64,000 bases of DNA from Serratia marcescens. Lineage in GTDB: Bacteria > Pseudomonadota > Gammaproteobacteria > Enterobacterales > Enterobacteriaceae. How positions within the stretch are numbered: the stretch's first letter is position 1; the number at the start of each line of letters is the position of its first letter. The stretch is taken from NCBI RefSeq assembly GCF_001902635.1, contig NZ_MJAO01000019.1, positions 1-64,000 on the forward strand, written 5' to 3'. The notes under the pieces are model-generated. The model saw only the letters and a program-made list of their open reading frames with translations. It did not search any database and had not been told where the DNA came from. Shown here piece after piece: positions 36,592 through 47,983 of the stretch. The translations under genes were made by a program, and so were the position numbers.

Positions 36592-36630
36592 CGTTCATGG
36601 TTAGGCGATGACATTGCCTAACCATGAACG
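36592..36630. repeat. Perfect 15-bp inverted repeat
   Basis: CGTTCATGGTTAGGC and GCCTAACCATGAACG flank a 9-base centre, 23 bases after the 136-aa gene. There is no T-run on either strand, so it need not be a terminator. Confidence 0.85.
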
Positions 36631-37048
36631 CGAAACGTCTACTTTCATCATCGCAGGCGGTTACAGCTTCCTTCCGGCATCGGGCCCAGAGTGCAGGGTA
36701 AAGATGCTGTCTATATGAATTAACACCGCGTATTTCGGCGGTTTCATCCCGTTTTTTCTGCAAACGTCTGCGCATCGTCAAACGGCTTGCCCGCCAGGAG
36801 CAACTCGGGGGTGCCAACGAAGCGGCAACCCCAGCGCCTCGCGTTCTATGACCACGACGGCCATTTTCTACCCTTCCTGTCAGGGGTTCATCCACGTCTT
36901 TCGGTAATGCCTTAAATGATAATGATGATTGGTTGCATTTAAGATCGCAAGAGGGGCTGCTGACTGAGTGAGCAAAGACAGGAAACGCGCGAGAGAGGAA
37001 AGAAGGGGAAATAAAATGCGGCTGACGGGCAGCCGCATCGACAGAGAA
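36631..37048. other. Gene-poor stretch before ydgI
   Basis: About 420 bases carry no intact gene. It contains the broken small frame described at 36744-36864. No terminator for ydgI is obvious. Confidence 0.4.
36744..36864 (-). pseudogene. Possible frameshifted small gene
   Basis: On the minus strand an ATG at 36864 with GGAAGG seven bases upstream starts MAVVVIEREALG. Near the GGGGTTG tract the protein-like reading moves to the next frame, giving CRFVGTPELLLAGKPFDD and AQTFAEKTG before the stop at 36744. In the first frame it would end after 28 residues. The joined product of about 39 residues looks more natural than either frame alone. I do not know the family. Confidence 0.35.
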
Positions 37049-38440
37049 CTAGTGCAGCATAAACCAGCCGGCAGGCAGCGTAGCCGCCAGCAGCAAGAAG
37101 ATGCTGCCCTTTTCCAACCGATTCAGCAAATTGACATCGCGGTGGCCATGACGGGCATACATGAATACCAGCAGCCCTGGCGCGTACAGCAGTACCGACA
37201 TCAGCAGGTGCATCAACCCTGAAGCGTACAGCAACCACAGCCCATAGACGCAGGCGCCGGTCGCGGCGAAGATCAGACGCTTGTCGCGACGGCGGTAAGC
37301 CACCTTAAACAGAAACGCGCCGACCAGGAAGTAAGGCACCAGGATCATTTCTGAAGCGATGGTCAGCAGTGAGTTGTAGTTGCTGCCGGTCAGCCAGATT
37401 AAGACCAGCGCCAGCTGCACCGCGATGTTGGTCAGCCACAGCGAAGAGGCTGGGGCGTGGTGGCGGTTCTGTTTGCCGAACACGCGCGGAAACGCCCCGT
37501 GCTGCGCGGCCAAGAGCGGGACTTCCGCCGCCATGATGGTCCAGCTCAGGTAGGCGCCGCACACGGAAATGATCAGGCCGGCGGCGATGAGCACGTCTCC
37601 CCAAGGGCCGATCAGCTCTACCATCAGCACCGCCATCGACGGGTTGCGCATTTCGGCCAGCTCGCTGCGCGGCACCACGCCCAGCGACAGCAGCGTGACC
37701 ATCAGATACACCGCCAGCGCCGACAGCACCGCCAGCATGGTGGCGCGGCCAACGTCTTTCTTATTGCGGGCGCGGGCGGAAACCACGACTGCACCCTCCA
37801 CGCCGATAAACACCCACAGGGTGATCAGCATGGTGTCCTTGACTTGCTCCCATACCGGCTTACCGAGCGCGATGCCCTGGAAATCAAGTGTAAACACGTC
37901 CATTTTAAAGGCGATGGCTGCCAGAACGGCGAACATTCCCAGCGGCAGCAGTTTGGCGAGGGTGGCCGCCAGGTTGATGCTGGCGGCGGTTTGCACGCCG
38001 CGTAGCACCAGCGCGTGCACGATCCACAGCAGGGCGGATTCGGCGATCAGCGCCTGCCAGGTGTTGCCATCACCGAGGATGACGTCGCCGCCACGGTCAG
38101 TGAAAATGCTCAGTGCCGCGAACACGATCACCAGATACGAGACGTTGGCGATCACGGCGCACAGCCAGTATCCCCAGGCGGAGCAGAAACCCACCAGCTC
38201 GCCGAACCCTTCTTTGGCGTAGGTGAAGATACCGCCGTCCAGATCCGGCCGCAGACGCGTAAGCAGCAGCATGGCGAAGGCCAAAAACAGAATGCCGACG
38301 CCGGTGATCCCCCAGCCCAGCAACAGCGCGGCGGGGCTGGCGACCTGCGCCATGTTTTGCGGCAGACTGAACACGCCGGCACCCAGCATCGAGCTGAGCA
38401 CCAAAGCGGTTAGCGCGGTAAGACCGAGTTTTTTTTCCAA
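37049..38440 (-). CDS. ydgI: Amino acid antiporter YdgI (ArcD-type, APC superfamily)
   Basis: This 463-residue protein (E. coli YdgI 460) has about 12 membrane helices. It starts MEKKLGLTALTALVLSSMLGAGVFSLPQNMA, whose GAGVFSLP segment is the substrate-binding bend of the basic amino acid/polyamine antiporter group. It is predicted to exchange arginine for ornithine or a similar pair. It lies between folM and ydgH as in E. coli. Confidence 0.92.
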   Translation of the reverse strand: MEKKLGLTALTALVLSSMLGAGVFSLPQNMAQVASPAALLLGWGITGVGILFLAFAMLLLTRLRPDLDGGIFTYAKEGFGELVGFCSAWGYWLCAVIANVSYLVIVFAALSIFTDRGGDVILGDGNTWQALIAESALLWIVHALVLRGVQTAASINLAATLAKLLPLGMFAVLAAIAFKMDVFTLDFQGIALGKPVWEQVKDTMLITLWVFIGVEGAVVVSARARNKKDVGRATMLAVLSALAVYLMVTLLSLGVVPRSELAEMRNPSMAVLMVELIGPWGDVLIAAGLIISVCGAYLSWTIMAAEVPLLAAQHGAFPRVFGKQNRHHAPASSLWLTNIAVQLALVLIWLTGSNYNSLLTIASEMILVPYFLVGAFLFKVAYRRRDKRLIFAATGACVYGLWLLYASGLMHLLMSVLLYAPGLLVFMYARHGHRDVNLLNRLEKGSIFLLLAATLPAGWFMLH

Positions 38441-38635
38441 TGACGGATCCTGAACGCAGAATAAACAACTGGAAGGGAACTGCTTGGCGGCAACAATGTG
38501 TTAACAACCACTGCGCGAATAGACAATAGCCCTAAAAATTGGCGCAAATTCTACGGAGGGATGATTAGAGATGCAATGATTGGATATGCGGAATTTACAA
38601 AAAATTATTCAGCGCGTGACGAAAATAACGGCAAT

Positions 38636-38662
38636 AAAAACGGGCAGCTCAAGGGCTGCCCG
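38636..38662 (-). terminator. ydgH terminator
   Basis: On the minus strand stem CGGGCAGC/GCTGCCCG with a 6-nt loop is followed by T5. Confidence 0.85.
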
Positions 38663-38684
38663 ATGGTAAACCGAAAAGCGGGTT

Positions 38685-39635
38685 TTATTTGAACAGATCG
38701 GCGCTGACGGTCAGGTTACCGCCGCTCTTGTTCTGCCACTGGCGGGTGACATGATAGTACTTGGCACCTTTCTCGGCTGCGCGTTTCGCCACTTCGGTCG
38801 ACACGTCGGTCATGCTGTTGAAGTGGCCGGTGAAGGTGACGGAATCGAACGGCACCATCTGCGCGGCGGTCACGTTGTTCACTTCCTGGATCTTGGTGCC
38901 GTTAGGCAGCGTGACGGTATAGCGCTGGCCGGTAGAGGACTGGGTCTCGAAGAAACGGCCCACTTCGCGGCTTGGCGAACCGGAAGACGCGACGCCAGGG
39001 ATTTCGACTTTCGCGGCTGCGGCGCCGCCGGCGGCCAGCGCGGCGCGGCCGGCGTCAGAATCGGCCGGGATGGCATCCGGGCTCTGCACGCGGCGTTTCG
39101 GCGCGTCGGCCTTATAGATGTAGGCGGTGACGAACTGGTTGCCGCCGGAGTTGGCGTCAACCTGGCGCACGATGAAGAACGAGGCGGCACCTTTTTTCTT
39201 CGCTTCTTTGGAGATGGCGTCGTTGATGTCCGGCTGGCTACGGTAGAAACCGCTGACGCTCACGGTATCGTAAGGTTCCAGCAGGTAGGCTTCATCTTTA
39301 GGCAGTTCATTCACGCCGTTAAATACGCGGTATTTTGGTGTTTTGCTCACTTCTGGCGCATCTTTATGGTAAAGGTCTGCGGTGACGCGCCAGTTGCCGC
39401 CATTATTGCTGTTATTGGTGTCCTGAATGTAGAAGGAGTCTGCACCCAGTTTGTCTGCACGGCGGGATACGGCGTCGACGGCTTCATTGATGGCATTGAA
39501 GCGGCCGGTAATCGTGATGCGATCAAACGGCTTCAGCGCCGCTGCTTTCTCAGGAGTTAACTCTTGCGCTGCATGAGCTGACAGCGCGGTGAGTGATAAC
39601 AAGGCTGATGCGATGATCGTGGTCTTCAGCTTCAT
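38685..39635 (-). CDS. ydgH: Periplasmic DUF1471 triple-domain protein YdgH
   Basis: This 316-residue protein has a signal peptide ending LSAHAAQ and three tandem DUF1471 (YhcN/BhsA-type) domains: about 33-95 (FDRITITGRFNAINEAVDAV), 140-205 (YDTVSVSGFYRSQPDINDAI) and 255-316 (FDSVTFTGHFNSMTDVSTEV). Each ends in a strand like NGGNWRVTADLYH. Single-domain relatives affect stress and biofilm; YdgH itself is linked to envelope stress. It is divergent from pntA as in E. coli. Confidence 0.93.
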   Translation of the reverse strand: MKLKTTIIASALLSLTALSAHAAQELTPEKAAALKPFDRITITGRFNAINEAVDAVSRRADKLGADSFYIQDTNNSNNGGNWRVTADLYHKDAPEVSKTPKYRVFNGVNELPKDEAYLLEPYDTVSVSGFYRSQPDINDAISKEAKKKGAASFFIVRQVDANSGGNQFVTAYIYKADAPKRRVQSPDAIPADSDAGRAALAAGGAAAAKVEIPGVASSGSPSREVGRFFETQSSTGQRYTVTLPNGTKIQEVNNVTAAQMVPFDSVTFTGHFNSMTDVSTEVAKRAAEKGAKYYHVTRQWQNKSGGNLTVSADLFK

Positions 39636-41702
<2,067 letters not shown>

Positions 41703-41712
41703 GGGGTAACAA

Positions 41713-43101
41713 ATGTCTGGAGGATTGGTTACAGCTGCATACATTGTTGCCGCTATTCTGTTTATTTTCAGCCTGGCGGGCCTGTCGCGCCATGAAACCT
41801 CGAAGCGGGGCAACCTGTTCGGCGTCGCCGGCATGGCGATTGCCCTGATCGCCACCATTTTGGGGCCGGATTCCGGCAACGTCGGCTGGATCATCATCGC
41901 CATGATCATCGGCGGTTCCATAGGCGTCTATCTGGCGAAGAAGGTCGAAATGACCGAAATGCCGGAACTGGTGGCGATGCTGCACAGCTTCGTCGGCCTG
42001 GCTGCGGTGCTGGTCGGCTTCAACAGCTATCTGGATCACGGCGCGCCGATGGAGCCGGTGATGGCAAACATCCATCTGACCGAAGTGTTCCTCGGCATCT
42101 TCATTGGTGCGGTGACCTTCACCGGTTCGATCGTTGCCTTCGGCAAACTGCGCGGTATCATTTCTTCCAAGCCGCTGATGCTGCCTAACCGCCATAAGCT
42201 GAATCTGGCGGCGCTGGTCGTGTCGTTCCTGCTGTTGGTGGCGTTCGTGCGCACCGACAGCGTGGGTTGGCAGGTGGTAACGCTGCTGCTGATGACGGCG
42301 ATCGCGCTGGCGTTCGGCTGGCATCTGGTGGCCTCGATCGGCGGCGCCGACATGCCGGTTGTGGTGTCGATGCTCAACTCCTATTCGGGGTGGGCGGCGG
42401 CGGCGGCGGGCTTCATGCTGAGCAACGATCTGCTGATCGTCACCGGTGCGCTGGTGGGTTCTTCGGGTGCCATCCTGTCTTACATCATGTGTAAGGCGAT
42501 GAACCGCTCATTTATCAGCGTGATCGCCGGCGGTTTCGGCAGCGACGGTTCGTCTACCGGCGATGCCGAAGAGATGGGTGAGTACCGTGAAACCACGGCG
42601 GAAGACGTGGCCGAGCAGTTGAAGAACTCCACCTCGGTGATCATCACCCCTGGTTACGGCATGGCGGTGGCGCAGGCGCAATATCCGGTGGCGGAAATCA
42701 CCGAGAAACTGCGCGCGCGCGGCGTGAAGGTGCGTTTCGGCATTCACCCGGTCGCGGGGCGCTTGCCGGGCCACATGAACGTGCTGCTGGCGGAAGCCAA
42801 GGTGCCGTACGACGTGGTGTTGGAGATGGATGAAATCAACGACGATTTCCCGGATACCGATACCGTGTTGGTGATCGGCGCCAACGATACGGTGAACCCG
42901 GCGGCGCTGGAAGATCCGCGCAGCCCGATCGCCGGCATGCCGGTATTGGAAGTGTGGAAAGCGCAGAACGTTATCGCGTTCAAGCGGTCGATGAACACCG
43001 GTTACGCCGGCGTGCAGAACCCGCTGTTCTTCAAGGAGAACACCCAGATGCTGTTTGGCGACGCTAAAGACAGCGTAGAGGCGATTCTGCGGGCGTTGTA
43101 A
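41713..43101 (+). CDS. pntB: NAD(P) transhydrogenase beta subunit PntB
   Basis: This 462-residue subunit, the same length as in E. coli, has nine or so membrane helices in the first 260 residues and the NADP(H)-binding domain III at the C-terminus with [10 protein letters not shown] and [12 protein letters not shown]. It forms the proton channel and NADP site. GGGGTAA precedes the ATG. It is cotranscribed with pntA. Confidence 0.98.
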   Translation: MSGGLVTAAYIVAAILFIFSLAGLSRHETSKRGNLFGVAGMAIALIATILGPDSGNVGWIIIAMIIGGSIGVYLAKKVEMTEMPELVAMLHSFVGLAAVLVGFNSYLDHGAPMEPVMANIHLTEVFLGIFIGAVTFTGSIVAFGKLRGIISSKPLMLPNRHKLNLAALVVSFLLLVAFVRTDSVGWQVVTLLLMTAIALAFGWHLVASIGGADMPVVVSMLNSYSGWAAAAAGFMLSNDLLIVTGALVGSSGAILSYIMCKAMNRSFISVIAGGFGSDGSSTGDAEEMGEYRETTAEDVAEQLKNSTSVIITPGYGMAVAQAQYPVAEITEKLRARGVKVRFGIHPVAGRLPGHMNVLLAEAKVPYDVVLEMDEINDDFPDTDTVLVIGANDTVNPAALEDPRSPIAGMPVLEVWKAQNVIAFKRSMNTGYAGVQNPLFFKENTQMLFGDAKDSVEAILRAL

Positions 43102-43511
43102 CAATAACGCCGTTCAAAGAAAGTCTGTTAAGTCTCTTCAGCAAACCATGATATCGGCCCTGGGCAATTGCCTGGGGCCGATTGCATTTAATTGAAACTT
43201 CGATGATTTTCATTTCGAGGGTTTTTATATCTGTGAATTGGAATGATTTGATTTTAATATGATTTGCAGTTAATGATAAATCATTAGCATATTAAATATT
43301 TATAATTTATTTTTAATTGCACCATGATCTGAAATGGGAAAAAGAAATAATAAGACGCGCAATTAAAATAAATTAACTGGTCTAATATGTTCATTTTTTT
43401 TCATGCGCTACTGTGTTAACGATCGGTTAATGAAAGGTGGCTCTTTAGGTTTATTATGCGATTGATTTATTCTAAATGATATTATTTGTGGGTTTTTCGG
43501 GGTTAATAATA
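43102..43511. other. AT-rich region upstream of the fabI paralogue
   Basis: The first 80 bases hold an imperfect ATCGGCCC/GGGCCGAT hairpin (43153-43182) that may end pntAB transcription. From about 43190 the sequence becomes extremely AT-rich, in sharp contrast to pntB. This is typical of acquired DNA and could hold the promoter of the next gene. No frame is convincing. Confidence 0.5.
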
Positions 43512-44294
43512 ATGAGTCTTTTGACAGGTAAAAAGTTCTTAATTGCCGGTGTTGCCAGCGATCGCTCTATCGCGACGGGCATTGCCGAAGCGCTGTATGC
43601 ACAAGGGGCAGAGTGCGCTTTCACCTATTTGAATGACAAACTGAAAGTGCGTGTTGAGAAGGTCGCCGAACGCTGTGGTTCGTCATTGCTTTTTCCCTGC
43701 GATGTGAATTCAGATGCGCAAATTGAAACGTTATTCGAGAGCCTTTCACGCCATTGGGCTACTTTTGATGGGTTTGTGCATGCCATCGCCTTTGCGCCTG
43801 GCGATCAGCTGGAAGGTGATTATTTGGAATCGGTCACGCGTGAGGGCTTTCGGATTGCACACGATGTCAGTTCCTACAGCTTTGTCGCGATGGCAAAGGC
43901 GGCCAAACCTTTCCTGAATCCCGGATCCTCGCTCATTACGCTCAGCTATCTTGGGGCGGAGCGTTCAATACCTAATTACAATGTCATGGGCTTGGCTAAA
44001 GCGTCATTAGAAGCCAACGTCCGTTTTATGGCGGCAAGCCTTGGCAAACTTGATATCCGTGTTAATGCAATTTCAGCCGGCCCCATTCGTACCTTGGCCG
44101 CGGCGGGAATTGCTAGTTTTAAAACGATATTGCACCAATTTGAATCAAGTGCGCCATTAAAACGCTGCGTTACCATCGAGGAAGTTGGCAATATCGCCGC
44201 TTTCCTGGCCAGCGATTTATCTTCAGCGATGACTGCCCAGGTATTGTATGCCGACAATGGTTTCAGCACGACGGCATTAGCTTTTTCTGGATGA
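43512..44294 (+). CDS. Enoyl-ACP reductase FabI paralogue with Ala at position 93
   Basis: This 260-residue protein aligns with E. coli FabI without gaps over most of its length. Tyr146, Tyr156 and Lys163 ([20 protein letters not shown]) are present, as is the NADH motif [13 protein letters not shown]. Position 93, Gly in normal FabI, is Ala here ([11 protein letters not shown]). Changes of Gly93 are known to give triclosan or diazaborine resistance in E. coli. It is too divergent from E. coli FabI (roughly 60 percent by eye) to be the expected Serratia housekeeping copy. The ATG at 43512 gives the family start (MSLLTGKKF); its ribosome-binding site is weak. AT-rich surroundings suggest transfer. 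Confidence 0.85.
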   Translation: MSLLTGKKFLIAGVASDRSIATGIAEALYAQGAECAFTYLNDKLKVRVEKVAERCGSSLLFPCDVNSDAQIETLFESLSRHWATFDGFVHAIAFAPGDQLEGDYLESVTREGFRIAHDVSSYSFVAMAKAAKPFLNPGSSLITLSYLGAERSIPNYNVMGLAKASLEANVRFMAASLGKLDIRVNAISAGPIRTLAAAGIASFKTILHQFESSAPLKRCVTIEEVGNIAAFLASDLSSAMTAQVLYADNGFSTTALAFSG

Positions 44295-44440
44295 GATGAG
44301 TAATTGTATGAATATTATAGCCTCTGGAGTTTAGATGTTTTTTAGAAAATGGTAGGGGTAATTTATAGTGACGCTGAGTATTTGTAACAAAGAAGTCTCC
44401 ACGTTCTCTCCTGATATTTTCTCTTGATGAGTTAAGCGCC

Positions 44441-45340
44441 ATGCACTACAAACAGAGGATCTCGGCGTCATATCGCGATGCCGATTCAGCTGAGTTTCGC
44501 GGCGATCTTACGCTGAAGCTGTTCAGAAGCTTAGTTAAGGTCGGTGAGGTTATTTCGCCAGGTTACACCAAGGGGAAAATGGAGAGTTTAATTTTCAGAC
44601 CTAAAAAGAAAAAGCATGACCCCAAGGACAGCTTCCTGGAAACGGCGGATTCGACGGAGACATTTTCCCTCAGTTCAGGCATTCGTTGCCGATATTATCT
44701 TTGGGGTGGAGCCAAACCCGATGTGTTGTTGGTACATGGATGGGAGTCCAGAGCCTCACATTTCGCCAAACTGATCGATATCTTGGTTGCCAAGGGATTT
44801 TGCGTTGCGGCATTCGATGCGGTAGCACATGGGCGGTCTGACGGTGTAGAAGCCGACATGCTGGACTTTATGGAATGCATCTCCAAGCTTCATGCGATTT
44901 TTGGCGGAATAGATAGCATTATTGGCTACAGCTTCGGCGGCATTTCCGCGATAAATGCGGTAAAAGCCGGGCTGAGCGTCAATCGCCTGGGAGTGATAAG
45001 CTCACCGTCCAGTTTTTACGGCATCTTTGAGAAAGTGTCCATGCAGTTGAAGCTATCAAAGAGAATGCATGAACACCTGGAAGGGGTCATCACGCGGCGC
45101 TACCGCATTGATGCCGATGGCTGGGACCATTACAGTGCTTATCACGGCGTGGCCGAGCAACAGATCCCTCTGGTTGCCATTCATGACGCAAACGATAATT
45201 ATGTCCATAAAATTGAAAGCGACATCCTGGTCGATGCCTGGCCAAACGCGACGCTGATCGAAACCCAGGGGTTGGGTCACCGGCGAATCATCACTTCCGC
45301 AGCGGCAATGCAGGCGTTTTGCGATGCGTTGTTAAAGTGA
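44441..45340 (+). CDS. Alpha/beta hydrolase near the fabI paralogue
   Basis: This 299-residue protein has LLVHGWESRASHF as the oxyanion strand, nucleophile motif GYSFGG (about residues 166-171), acid in HDANDNYV and His in GLGHRRI. A membrane segment or signal peptide is not seen. The N-terminal 90 residues form a basic cap-like extension rich in Lys (RPKKKKHDPKD). It follows the fabI paralogue after 146 bases on the same strand and shares its lower GC content. A thioesterase or esterase acting on lipids is possible but unproven. Confidence 0.85.
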   Translation: MHYKQRISASYRDADSAEFRGDLTLKLFRSLVKVGEVISPGYTKGKMESLIFRPKKKKHDPKDSFLETADSTETFSLSSGIRCRYYLWGGAKPDVLLVHGWESRASHFAKLIDILVAKGFCVAAFDAVAHGRSDGVEADMLDFMECISKLHAIFGGIDSIIGYSFGGISAINAVKAGLSVNRLGVISSPSSFYGIFEKVSMQLKLSKRMHEHLEGVITRRYRIDADGWDHYSAYHGVAEQQIPLVAIHDANDNYVHKIESDILVDAWPNATLIETQGLGHRRIITSAAAMQAFCDALLK

Positions 45341-45346
45341 AAGGGG

Positions 45347-45376
45347 AAAACCGCTCACGACGCAGCGAGCGGTTTA
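45347..45376. terminator. Bidirectional terminator between the hydrolase gene and uspE
   Basis: A 9-bp stem (AAACCGCTC/GAGCGGTTT) with a 10-nt loop lies between the convergent genes, with short T-runs on both strands. Confidence 0.7.
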
Positions 45377-45392
45377 AGATTGGTGTTAACGC

Positions 45393-46355
45393 TTAATCTT
45401 CGTCGTCATGCTCGTCGTCTTCATCCGCCGCGATCGGGCAGTTGAAGTTTTCCGGCTTAATCACCAGCAGATCGCATTTCAGATGGTCGATCACATGTTC
45501 CGCCGTGTTGCCGATAAAGGCCGCCGAAATGCCGGTGCGGCCCAGGGTGCCCAAGACCACCACGCCGGCCTGCAGGTGTTCGGCCAGATCGGGGATCACT
45601 TCTTCCGGCAGGCCTTTTTCCACGTGGGTGAACTCTTCTTTAATGCAGAATTTCTGCCGCAGCGCTTTCATGGCGATCAGATGCTGGCCGCGAATGGCGT
45701 CGTTGTAGACGCTCGGATCGAAATCGGGCAGCTCGATGGCGATGTTGATCGGGGTAACGGGGTAGGCGCCGACCAGGTGAACTTCGGTTTGGTTAACGTT
45801 CTGCGCCAGTTCGACGGTTTCTTGCACCAGTTTGATATTGAGCGGGTCGTGATAGGGTTCTTCGCTGGCCAGGTTGACCGCCACCAGCGCTTTACCGCCT
45901 TCCGGCCAGGGTTGATCTTTCACCATCCACACCGGACAAGGGCATTTGCGCAGCAGGTGCCAGTCGGTGGGAGTGAAGATCACCGACTCCAGCCGATCGT
46001 GCTGGTGCGCCATTTTCAGCAGCAGGTCATGTTGACCGGAAAGCACTTCCTGAATGATGGCTTCGAAGGGGCGATTATGCCAGACCACTTTGATTTCGAT
46101 CGGCACGCCTTCGTTGAGATAGAAGCGGCATTGCTCGTTGATCCAGGCGGCGCGTTGGCCGATCACGCCTTGCCGCATCGCCGTTCTTTCGTCCGGGGAG
46201 AGCAGGGTCGTCATTTCGTAAGAGAAGTCATAAATGGGCAGGAAGGCTTTGATGCGCCCGCCGTTTCGTTTTACCAGGTATACGGCGCGACGCAATGCCG
46301 GCTGATCGTCCTGATTGGGGTCAATAGCCACCAGAAGATTCTGATACTTCGCCAT
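45393..46355 (-). CDS. uspE: Universal stress protein E (tandem Usp)
   Basis: This 320-residue protein has two Usp domains (about 1-150 and 155-305). The second has the G-2x-G-9x-G-(S/T)-type nucleotide loop degenerate as [18 protein letters not shown]. The very acidic tail ([11 protein letters not shown]) is typical. E. coli UspE acts in DNA-damage resistance, motility and aggregation. A perfect AAGGAGG site precedes the ATG. It lies downstream of fnr as in E. coli. Confidence 0.96.
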   Translation of the reverse strand: MAKYQNLLVAIDPNQDDQPALRRAVYLVKRNGGRIKAFLPIYDFSYEMTTLLSPDERTAMRQGVIGQRAAWINEQCRFYLNEGVPIEIKVVWHNRPFEAIIQEVLSGQHDLLLKMAHQHDRLESVIFTPTDWHLLRKCPCPVWMVKDQPWPEGGKALVAVNLASEEPYHDPLNIKLVQETVELAQNVNQTEVHLVGAYPVTPINIAIELPDFDPSVYNDAIRGQHLIAMKALRQKFCIKEEFTHVEKGLPEEVIPDLAEHLQAGVVVLGTLGRTGISAAFIGNTAEHVIDHLKCDLLVIKPENFNCPIAADEDDEHDDED

Positions 46356-46437
46356 AGGGCCTCCTTACAGCTGAAATCAACAGTCTGTTAATTTACAGAG
46401 TAACCCAACATTGAAAAACAGAACAACAACAGAAGCG

Positions 46438-46475
46438 TGCCGGATCAACAATTTCGGTGAAATGTTGATCCGGCA
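46438..46475 (-). terminator. Hairpin between fnr and uspE
   Basis: A perfect 13-bp stem (TGCCGGATCAACA/TGTTGATCCGGCA) with a 12-nt loop lies 5 bases after the fnr stop. There is no direct T-run, so it may only weaken readthrough or protect the fnr mRNA. Confidence 0.6.
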
Positions 46476-46480
46476 GGGGA

Positions 46481-47245
46481 TTAGGCGTTGACGGTCACGT
46501 TGATGCGCGGCGTACCGGCCAGCACCGACAGGGCGTCGGCGTTTTCGATGGTGATGTATTTGCCTTTCACGCTGAGGATTTCGCTTTTCTGGAAGCGCCC
46601 CAACAGGCGGCTGATGGTTTCCACCGTCAGGCCGAGGTAGTTGCCGATGTCGCCGCGGGTCATGGTCAAACGGAACTCGCGCGGTGAGAAGCCACGCTCC
46701 GCGAAGCGGCGGGACAGGTTATAAACGAACGCTGCCAGGCGCTCTTCGGCGTTTTTCTTCGACAGCAGCAGGATCATGTCCTGATCGCCTTTGATCTCGC
46801 CGCTCATCAGCCGCATGATCTGCTGACGCAGGTTAGGCATTTTGCCGGACAGATCGTCGAGGGTTTCGAATGGGATCTCACACACCATCGAGGTTTCCAG
46901 CGCCTGGGCGAAGCTTGGGTGCTTCAGACCGCCGATGGCGTCGAAGCCGACCAGATCGCCCGCGAGGTGGAAGCCGGTGATCTGCTCGTCGCCTTGCTCG
47001 GTGATGGTGTAGCTCTTGATGGTCCCGGAACGGATCGCGTACAGCGACTTCAGCTCATCGCCGGCCTTGAACAGGGTTTGGCCCTTCTGGATTGGCTTTT
47101 TCCTCTCGATAATGTTGTCGAGCTGGTCCAGCTCGTGAGCATTAAGAGTGAAAGGAATGCACAGCTGGCTGATGCTGCAGTCCTGGCAATGGATCGCACA
47201 ACCACCAGACTGGATACGACGAATCACGCGTTTTTCCGGGATCAT
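46481..47245 (-). CDS. fnr: Anaerobic regulator FNR
   Basis: This 254-residue CRP-family regulator has the oxygen-sensing 4Fe-4S ligands Cys20, Cys23, Cys29 and Cys122; Cys16 is also present. The dimerisation helix and cAMP-like fold follow, and the helix-turn-helix contains [15 protein letters not shown] with the ExxSR recognition residues. It controls the shift to anaerobic metabolism. Likely targets in this window include fnrS and its own gene. Confidence 0.98.
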   Translation of the reverse strand: MIPEKRVIRRIQSGGCAIHCQDCSISQLCIPFTLNAHELDQLDNIIERKKPIQKGQTLFKAGDELKSLYAIRSGTIKSYTITEQGDEQITGFHLAGDLVGFDAIGGLKHPSFAQALETSMVCEIPFETLDDLSGKMPNLRQQIMRLMSGEIKGDQDMILLLSKKNAEERLAAFVYNLSRRFAERGFSPREFRLTMTRGDIGNYLGLTVETISRLLGRFQKSEILSVKGKYITIENADALSVLAGTPRINVTVNA

Positions 47246-47264
47246 AGATTACGCTCATTCAATA

Positions 47265-47278
47265 ATTGATATGAGTCA
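47265..47278. promoter_or_regulatory. FNR box in the fnr promoter
   Basis: TTGATATGAGTCAA matches TTGATNNNNATCAA except for one base. It lies 20 bases upstream of the fnr start codon, fitting the negative autoregulation known in E. coli. Confidence 0.8.
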
Positions 47279-47634
47279 ATTTTAACATCTTTTGCCGCAG
47301 CTGATAAGGGTGGCATTAGCATGAATAGGGGTATTGTGTGCGAATTTTGCGCACACATGCCGCCGATTGTTCTGTATCACGCTGAAGTCGCTATATTTAT
47401 TTAACACTTGCACTCAACATGCGGCCGGTTTGCCGGTGGCGTGAAGCGCGGTGATGACCGAAAGCGGCGTTTGCGGCGCACGGCGGCGAATTTCAGCGGC
47501 GTGAATCAATCATCCTTTGACACACTTGCTGGCGAAAGCTTGTCGCATTTACCCCAATCATCGCCGCAAAGCCGCACCGCGCCGGCGTTATCCTGATGTC
47601 AGATAGGCTGGTGAACGATCCTGTTCGGGAGCGG
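47279..47634. other. Divergent region between fnr and the Gly/Tyr-rich protein gene
   Basis: This 356-base gap shows no gene. The fnr promoter is at its left end. The right end holds the promoter for the following gene, with CGGGAG as ribosome-binding site. Confidence 0.4.
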
Positions 47635-47967
47635 ATGATGAAAAAGCGCATACTGTTGATGGCGGTCGCCGGGGTGTTGATGACGATCGGCGGCGCCGCC
47701 TTCGCCCACGGTTATTATGGCCACGGCGGCTACCGGCACGGCTATTACTATGGCGGCCCTCGCGTGGTGATTGGCGTGCCCTGGGGGCCGCCGCCAATCT
47801 ATTACGCGCCGCCGCCGGTGGTGTATGTCACACCGCCGCAAACCTATATCGAAAAACCACCGAGCTACGTCTATTACTGCCGCCGTCCGGCGGGCTATTA
47901 CCCGCAGGTACCGCGTTGTCCCGACGGTTGGATGAAAGTGGTGCCAGACAGTCCGTTATACCGGTGA
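47635..47967 (+). CDS. Exported Gly/Tyr/Pro-rich protein
   Basis: This 110-residue protein begins MMKKRILLMAVAGVLMTIGG with signal cleavage after AAFA. The mature part opens HGYYGHGGYRHGYYYGG, then a Pro/Tyr-rich middle (PPPIYYAPPPVVYVTPP), and ends with CRRPAGYYPQVPRCPDGWM, with two to three cysteines. Such proteins are common in the proteobacterial envelope and have no known function. The lipoprotein gene follows after 16 bases, so they form a pair. Confidence 0.8.
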   Translation: MMKKRILLMAVAGVLMTIGGAAFAHGYYGHGGYRHGYYYGGPRVVIGVPWGPPPIYYAPPPVVYVTPPQTYIEKPPSYVYYCRRPAGYYPQVPRCPDGWMKVVPDSPLYR

Positions 47968-47983
47968 TTGAAGGCGGTGCGTG

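Noticed and set aside
43153-43182. ATCGGCCC/GGGCCGAT repeat after pntB as a strong terminator
   Set aside because: The loop is long, the inner part mismatched and no T-run follows, so it is only mentioned as a weak possibility.
47455-47475. ACCGAAAGCGGCG near fnr as another copy of the glycan-locus operator
   Set aside because: It shares only the CGAAAGCGG core, lacks the paired site and lies beside unrelated genes, so chance is likely.
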